This document shows, piece after piece, positions 57,211 to 64,000 of a DNA stretch of 64,000 bases. How positions within the stretch are numbered: the first letter of the stretch is position 1; each line of letters opens with the position of its first letter. This stretch comes from Platerodrilus igneus (Eukaryota; Arthropoda; Insecta; Coleoptera; Lycidae): assembly GCA_036346225.1 (NCBI GenBank), contig JARFIW010000831.1:558001-622000 (forward strand). The letters run 5' to 3'. The notes beneath the pieces are model-generated. The model was not told the DNA's origin. It saw only the letters and a program-made list of their open reading frames with translations, and did no database searches. The position numbers were made by a program, and so were the translations under genes.

Positions 57211-57498
57211 CCTACATTTGATTTTTTTATGCTCCACCCGAAGGTACTACATTGGCCAAGAAGTGAGTTTTTTTACCTAGAAATTTTGAATTTTGCCGAA
57301 CCCTTGCTGTTGCAAGCAAGGTAGGGATCTTTAACGTGCGTGACAACACTCACACACTGGACCTCCATTTTACTTTTTATGCGAACGAGGGCGTATTTTT
57401 GTGAAGAATGCCCGCCTAACATTTTTCAAGCGAATTTGAACCCGGAACCTTTGGCATAATAGTCACACGCATACCAACTACACCACGGAACCGCCCCT
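57211..57498 (-). mobile_element. SINE copy 3 in right-arm polB, full tRNA-like head
   Basis: The first 230 bp are nearly identical to copy 1 (offset 420 bp). It continues through the B box (GAATTTGAACCCGGAACC, the complement of GGTTCCGGGTTCAAATTC) and the A box (ACCAACTACACCACGGAACC). Bounded by ATACAAGCTGCC at 57199-57210 and 57499-57510. Confidence 0.9.
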
Positions 57499-59522
57499 AT
57501 ACAAGCTGCCACTTAACATATGGATTTGACGCCGGCCCATTATTACACGTTGTCCGGTTACACATAAGACGCAATGTTAAAACACACAGAACAGGAGCTC
57601 AAATTGTTGACCGACATCAACCAGTTATTGTTTACAGATAAGGGTGTACGGGGAGGTCTTAGCCAAGTGTGTTCAGGACGATGTGCTACCGCAAACAGTA
57701 AGGATTTGTGTGCACACAATCCTTCCAAACCCGATGTATACTTTATGTACTACGAAGCAGTATGGATGAGCGATGAGTCAACCTCTACACTATCGAAACT
57801 TCGAAAAGACCGACACAACATCGGTATCATATCAATTCCTAATGATGTTCTAGAAGGTTATATTTTGGAGGTGGATTTGGAGTATCCCGAATATATCAAT
57901 GATTTATCTATGGACATCCGTTTCTGTCCCGAGCATATTGATCCCACGACAGGACAACTACCTGTATCGAAAGACGGAAGTGCCATTACTAGCTGAAGTT
58001 TTCGAGCAATTCCATACAAGTTGCTATTTAACATATGAACTTGGTCCCGCCTATTATTGCATGTTGCCTGGTTACACATGGGACGCAATGTTAAAGCACA
58101 TAGGACAGGAGCTCGAGTTGTTGGCCTAAGTCGGCCAGCTATTGTTTGTAGAAAAAGGTATACGAGAATGTCTTAGTCAAGTGTATTCAAAACGACGTCG
58201 CAAGCAATAAGTAGTTGTGTACACATGATCCTAGCAAACCCGATGTATACCTTATGTACTACAATGTCAATAATACTCAGTATGGATGGGCGATGAGTCA
58301 ACCTCTACCCAATGGAAACTTCGGATTAACGGACACCAACATTCAAGTCACACCAGTTCATGAAGATGCTCAAAAAGGTTATGTTTTGGAGGTGATTTGG
58401 AGTATCCCGAATATATCCATAACTTGCATACGGACATCCCCTTCTGTCCGAAGCATATTGATCCGAAAACTGGACAGCCACCTGTATCGAATGCTTTAAG
58501 TACTAGGTTAATGGCTGCATTAAGATCTAAGAGAAGATGTGTAATTCGTTAAAAAATCGTAAACAGGCTTTAGTGAATGGTCTTACATTGTTAACAATTC
58601 ATCGTGTGCTAAAATTTAAATAAAGCTGTTGACTAAAATCCTACGTTGGTCTAAATACTGAACTTAGAAAACATGCAAGGAACGAATTTATGAAGAACTT
58701 ATTCAAACTGATGAATAATGCTATCTTCTAAAAAACGATGGAATATAAGAAAACATTGTAATGTGAAACTTGTGTGAAACTGAGGAGACAGATACGGTGC
58801 TGAAGCTAAAATACCCCCCGCCCCTCTATTCAAAACCGTTACAATCTTCGATGAAAACCTTGCCGCAGTGAACTTTTCAAATTAGAAATATTTTTAATGA
58901 ACCTATATCTGTGGGTATGTGCATCGTCGATATAGCCAAGTTAACTACTTACGATTTTCATTATGGATATATAAATGCTGCTTTTACAAATGGATGTCAA
59001 ATTCTTTACACAGATACAGATAGTCTGATCTACAAGATTATAAATTATTATTCTTGTGAAATTATAAAGCGAAAGTGCATTGGACATTTTGACACATCGG
59101 GCTATCCTTTCGACAACATTTACGAAATCCCTCTAATCGACATGAAAGTAGTAGAGATGATGAAAAATAAAGATAAGAGCGTCATTTTGACCGATTTTAT
59201 TGGATTATGATTAAAGATGTTTGTGACGAAAATTTTTTAAGACACCTGAGCAAAAAGAATCTAAGTTTTTGCAATTAATAGAGAAGGATGAATCATATAC
59301 CCGATCACTTACTCTCCTAAACTTTGGCGTTACTAAGATAAACGGAGTTAAAAAATCAGTAGAATAGGATTACATTTGATGATCATGTCAGATAAGCATC
59401 AAGTTCACACCATCGTACAAGAGAAAATTGTTTTGAGTCTAGGTGACGACACGCGCTACTTGATTACTGGTTCATACTCGACATTACCTATGGGGCATTA
59501 CTCAATCATGGACGCCAATTAG

Positions 59523-60010
59523 ACTACTACTACTGCTGTTCAAATATATAGAAAATTGTAATATAATATATAAAGTTGTTAATATACTAGCTATTATGTA
59601 TAGCTGCTTATGTATTTAAATATAAGGTGTATATGTAAAAATAGTTCTATTATTGTAAATGTATAAATTATCTAATAAATTTTATTGGACCTATTGTTGT
59701 GCCTAATCATTGGTGTTGGAAAATGTGAACAAATTTTCTCGCGGACACAGGATATCACTAGAATGGATCTGGCTCCTCCTTATGGAGATTCTCATAGTTG
59801 ATATCATAATTTACAAAATGAACCTTAGAATTTGCTATGCTGTCTTATAAGAAAACCGGTTTATTGCGCTCATACGAAGGTAGCTTTTCTACTGGCGTAT
59901 CTGTGCTTGCATGCGCGCACTGGCGTGTACATTCTTATATGCGGACGCGCGCGCATGTATACGCTTGTACATGTATGTGTCTACTGAACCTGGACTTCCA
60001 ATATTTCCAA
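59523..60010 (+). other. Right-arm polB 3' flank, shared with left arm
   Basis: Inverted match to 48401-49150 in the same order, ending in a CG-rich alternating tract (59915-59980) that parallels the one at 48748-48783. The 81-codon frame at 59837-60082 is spurious. Confidence 0.75.
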
Positions 60011-60949
60011 TTCTTTATGTACATGCTGGTTGATATTTTCGCTAAAACGATTGAACACAAAATGCTGTACAAGATGGTATAGCAACGCTTGTCAATTTCC
60101 AGGAAAGCAAATAAATTGTACTCTCATAAAATTTTATTATAACACGACATAAAATTAAAATTTTGTGATATCCAAACTTTAACACTAAAATGCAGTTTTT
60201 ACTGTTGTTGTCTATCCTACGAAAATTCCATTCTGCTTTAATATTTGATTCCAGCACTAAAGCTTTTGATAACACTACTAGGGTAAGTAAAAAATAGCGA
60301 AAAATAAGAGATGTGACTTTTTCATTATAACTTTTGTAATAGAAAACAAATTAACATAACCTAAAGCCTTTTGCCATGTAAGCTCCTAGGGTTGATTCTA
60401 AAAGGGAACCCTGTCTAGAAATAAGGTTACCTTATTACCCACTTTATTTGTAGTAAAATAAAAGTTAGACATGTGATATTTGAATGACCAATTTATTTCT
60501 GTATAAAATAGTTATTATTTATTAAATCATACATTATAAATCATTCCAAGCATTTTAAATAAAGATTTTGGAAAATGCAAGAAAATCTGAATTTTTGAAT
60601 TGCTAAACAGTGTGCCATATGTGTTGTTTTCGCGTATTTCTTACCTGAGGGTAAATTTTGAATCTTGATTAAAGTATTTGATACATTTAATATAATATCG
60701 GTATTATAATAGTAAAAAGCCTTACTGACACGCTTATATAAATCGATTTCAGTTCTACCAAGGCTGCTACAAAAGATTAAAATTCTTGTGAATTCTCAGA
60801 TTCGTATAGTTTTTACATATTGAGTCATTTAAATTGTTAAGACAAAAATTTAATTTAAATTGTTTTCGAATTTTAGTTATTCGATTTTAGTAGATAAGCA
60901 AAATAACCCCAAAAACTGTTTCAGCTTGTTTACTCGATTTTATCAACTT
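60011..60949. other. Unassigned AT-rich sequence
   Basis: Nothing recognised; homology to the left arm stops about 60000. Confidence 0.4.
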
Positions 60950-62970
60950 CCCAGGCAGTTTTCTTATCAACCCTTCTTTCTATTATGAATGATTCTAATT
61001 CTGGATATCGGGAATGGCAGTCTACCAGTCGATCTCCTCTCTTTACCATAATTACCCAAATAGACATCTTTTGTCCACTCGTTTTACTACCTCCTCATTT
61101 GTTATCCTGTCCACCCAGCTAATTTTAAACTTCTTATAACACTACATTTCAAAAGCTTGAATCTTTATAGTCCATGCTTCACAACAATTTAATGCAACAA
61201 TACATACGAATGTTGCTACAAATTTCATCCGTATTTCTCATTTAATGTTGTATGCGAGCTAATTATATTTATGAAAAATTGATTTTTTTTGTTAGTGCAA
61301 TTCTACGCTTTTGAGCACACTTTGTACTCTTTGTATTAAAATTCTTTGACTACCCTTTTTTATTTGTTAATTCAAATCATCTTATTATCAGTACTGCATA
61401 CTATTACATGTTTTGTTTTTACGGATGCCTATACGCAGTACCAGATCGATTATAGTATTAGCTTCCAGTATTATGACATCTGCAAGTCGTAAAGGTAGTA
61501 TTTTTTGCGTTGTGCGTTTACTCCACTGTTTAGTTGTTCTTTAATTTTTTCTGTGCATAAATTAAAAAATAAGGGAGAGAGTCAATCCTTATCTTACACT
61601 TTTCTTAATATTTGAATAGTTCTATTTTTCTTTTGATTTTAGCAATTTGTTTTTTTTTTAAATACTAATTCTCTTCGGTCGGTATATTTAAAATTTATCC
61701 TTTGCAGTATCCAAGTATCTTATCCATTCGACGTTATCAAATGCTTTTTTTATATCTATAATATCCAATTATGTTAATTTATTTTTCTTTGTTTTACTTT
61801 CTATCAGTAATCGTAGGGTCAAAATTATTTCTCTAATACCCTTTCCTTCTACTTTTTCTTTAATTTTTTTTATAAAGCATGTAGATAAAACAATTGGTGC
61901 AGGTCACATTAAACTAATTGTTCTGTAATCATCACGTCTGCCTTACCTTTATAGTGTCAAATAATAAGCACTATTTGTTGAATCTGATGGTATTTCTCCA
62001 GTTTCATATATCTCACAAACAAGTCTGAAGGGTATATCTTGTGCTACTTTGTCTGAAGATTTTAATATTTCCGAAGGAACGCCAACTGCTCTTACTTCTT
62101 TAACGATATTCAAAGCTATCAATGATCTTTCAAATTCAGATTGTAGATTCTGTTTTCCTTTTGTATGTATCTCAACGTTTGTTTTCCTTGTCACCTTTAA
62201 CTTATTAACCCTATCTAGCTTCTCATAACATTCTGTTTACCGACTTACCTTTATTTTACTGCTATATAACGGTTTTAGATTCTTACTTGGCTAATTGTTT
62301 GTACGTGTTCTACTTTTACCAAAACATTTCTTTCATTTTTGAACGCATTGCCTACCTTACCAACAACCTTTTCTCTGTCAGCTTCCGGACACTATTCGAT
62401 AATCCAATTTGTCATGGGTTCCCTACTTTCCGATTTATTCTCTTTCGAATTAGTTTATATACTTTCTTCCCAACTCATCTTTATAGTGCGTTCATTCATC
62501 AACTTTAACATATTTTCTTTTAACCAAGGTTTTCTGGAAATTCGTTTGAATTCTGCTAGTACATAATTCTTTTTCTCTAATAACTACCCACTCTTGTCAC
62601 ACGTTTTCCGTATTACTTTCGCCACTAACGCTAAAAAAAATTTCTTACTTTTCGTCTTCTTGTTTCTGCACTTTCTTGATCTAGACGGCCTTGTTAAGTT
62701 TTTAAAACTTAGTTAACATTTCATTATAGCCAAGTTGTGATCACCGATGGTGATGGCATGCGATCACTAAATATGCTTGCTTTTTGATACGCTTTATAGT
62801 CTTTTATTTAATTTCTAAGCGTCTGTTTCACCCTATGGTCAACTGGAGGTCTATTTCTATCTCGTGGTTCAATAGAATTGACAAAAGGTTACCTGGTTAC
62901 AGTATCGCTTTTTGAAAATTGGCTCTTATTTTTCCTTTTACATTTAACAACCACCATAATATTACATCGC
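60950..62970 (-). mobile_element. Second LINE type: endonuclease end, reverse transcriptase and C-terminus, degraded
   Basis: On the minus strand: the last apurinic-type endonuclease motif (HAITIGDHNLAIMKC, about 62760-62715, from SDHxLV), a linker (KPWLKENMLKLMNERT-like, about 62530-62480), AVGVPSEILKSSDKVAQD and LVCEIYETGEIPSDS (62100-61985), then the palm in shattered frames (61740 region, EKAFDNVEW-like). The C-terminal ALNCCEAWTIKIQAFEM, then ISWVDRITNEEVV, is at 61200-61060. The family resembles but is distinct from the copies at 1-1565 and 23.9-25.7 kb, being more diverged and with no TGATGA tail seen. No intact catalytic motif remains. Confidence 0.78.
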
Positions 62971-64000
62971 AAATATGGAAGAATGGTTAAATTTTATATT
63001 TCTGTATAAGCAATAAAGTGCTTGAAACTGAAAAATTTTATGATAATTATTTAAGAAACGGCAGGAAATCGTTCAAGAAAAATGGCAAAGTATCGGCAAA
63101 ACACACATAGAACCGCATTGTTTAGTAACAATATACAAATATATCAAAAATTCAGATCATTAAAACTATTTTAATTGAATTGAATTCTAAAATGCATGGA
63201 GCAATCTAAAGGGTGATTCCATCCGAGGTTACAATCTAAATTTGAAATAATATACGCTGGTCGTTGATGTACTATGAGTATTTATATTTTAATACATAGA
63301 TCGGACATTGACTAAAAAATTCAAATGGTGTTTCAAATTAGCCTTGCAGATGTTTGTCATTTGTTTTCGAAGTTTTCAATTACTTTTCGTGGTTCCCATA
63401 ACGCGGTGGATCTCTTTTTTTAGCTCTAATATGGTTTGAAAGTTTTTAACAAATTTTTGAGCATTATACAACCAAGAAAAATCCAAGTCTAATGCCACAC
63501 GAAAGTGGTGATCAATGTTTATCGTCGACGCGAAAGATGACGCGGCAGAAAAACCGTATTCAACAGCTGCATGGTTTCTTACGCTATGTGGCAGGTAAGA
63601 CATTCAAGTTAAAAGATCTTCCACTTCAATAACGACCAATTGATTACAAAATAAATTTCATTATGTTCTAATAATGTTCGGCATTCAAAATTTGCAGCAG
63701 TATCGCGAGTATTTTCAAAAAGGTATGCACAAATCACGCCAATGCTTCAAAATCTGCGTCAGCACCTGAGCCGATATTTTCCACACATCACACAAGCACA
63801 CATCGAGAAAGCATTTTGATTTTGAACGTCTAACTCTGAATCAGTTCGATTGAATTTTTTCATTAATTTTTATCCGCCGCCCGAGATAGATGGCTATGTA
63901 CTACAAAATCGTTTTATAAGGCGTTAATCGATTAGCTAAATTTTCTCGATTTGGAGTTTTAACAATCAAAAATCTTTTTTTTCCGACATTGCTCCATAAT
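62971..64000. other. Unassigned sequence to window end
   Basis: Contains a 75-codon minus frame (63603-63376, SYLPHSVRNHAAVEYGFSAA...) whose composition looks more coding-like than average, flanked by GC-richer sequence at 63500-63800. I do not recognise a family. It may be the edge of another mobile element. Confidence 0.35.

Larger units (their letters stand above)
56060..59522 (+). pseudogene. Polinton-like family B DNA polymerase, right arm, degraded and internally duplicated
   Basis: In plus-strand order across frames: a zinc-ribbon/HNH-like start (FEAATHCYICEKPFG, then VRVHNHFLPNNNYR, 56115-56220), HNLSGYD (56280), FPLLKSESTYLSEEQYKLL (56485) and VVFLAEVFEQFHTSC (56740). After three SINEs come YVLEVDLEYPEYI-like residues (57860) and a second version (58270-58420) with the motif A region NNTQYGWAMSQPLPNG. 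Then [12 protein letters not shown] (58695), the motif C box QILYTDTDSLIYKI (58998-59040) and the terminal LPMGHYSIMDAN ending TAG at 59522. The catalytic DTD of motif C is intact; motif A, expected as DANNLYG, is damaged. Many stops. The order and the PMGHYSI end identify a protein-primed-type polB of the Polinton/Maverick or adintovirus class. Confidence 0.92.

Overview
The window looks like intronic sequence of a large, AT-rich, transposon-packed insect genome. The only host gene I can support is a plus-strand BTB-zinc-finger transcription factor, recognised as abrupt (ab). Four short exons lie at 13961-14963. They carry the end of the BTB domain and the serine/proline-rich linker, including the abrupt-type motifs RESLLGQALE and LLGLQG...PGPSG. 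Neither the first BTB exon nor the terminal zinc-finger exon is visible, so on this reading nearly everything else sits in two abrupt introns (at least 13.9 kb upstream and at least 49 kb downstream). Assignment to insects rests on abrupt and on the transposon mix; I cannot name the order.

Layout: 1-1.9 kb, RTE-like LINE fragments. 3.75-4.12 kb, a foldback element. 4.2-6.2 kb, copy 1 of an unnamed 2-kb repeat. 8.4-8.9 kb, the end of a Penelope-like element (PLE). 13.96-14.96 kb, abrupt exons. 15.6-16.8 kb, a MITE cluster. 17.3-17.8 kb, a PLE fragment. 19.2-20.3 kb, a TA-flanked mariner. 22.2 kb, a decayed zinc-finger frame. 23.2-25.7 kb, two LINE copies. 26.0-26.65 kb, a pogo-like transposase remnant. 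29.1-29.3 kb, a GIY-YIG fragment. 29.7-35.2 kb, a tandem LTR-gag-LTR-gag retrotransposon remnant. 35.4-37.65 kb, copy 2 of the 2-kb repeat, holding a complete SINE. 37.9-38.64 kb, a PLE reverse-transcriptase fragment inside long inverted repeats. 38.8-40.2 kb, two tandem-repeat arrays. 41.9-46.3 kb, a LINE split by a BEL/Pao remnant. 47.2-60.0 kb, two decayed Polinton/Maverick-like (adintovirus-like) elements head to head. 60.95-62.97 kb, a second LINE type.

The 47-60 kb block is the most unusual part. Two diverged inverted arms meet at a GC-rich spacer of about 170 bp near 54.8-54.96 kb. Each arm begins with a pipsqueak/CENP-B-type helix-turn-helix frame, followed by pieces of a P-loop packaging-type ATPase, a pair of convergent small frames, and a protein-primed-type family B DNA polymerase. 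Both arms carry the same SINE insertion at the same polymerase codon position. All frames are broken by stops, frameshifts and deletions, so this is a fossil and not an active element.

Calls rest on reading translations by eye. No database search was possible, and boundaries of decayed elements are approximate, often by 20-100 bp.
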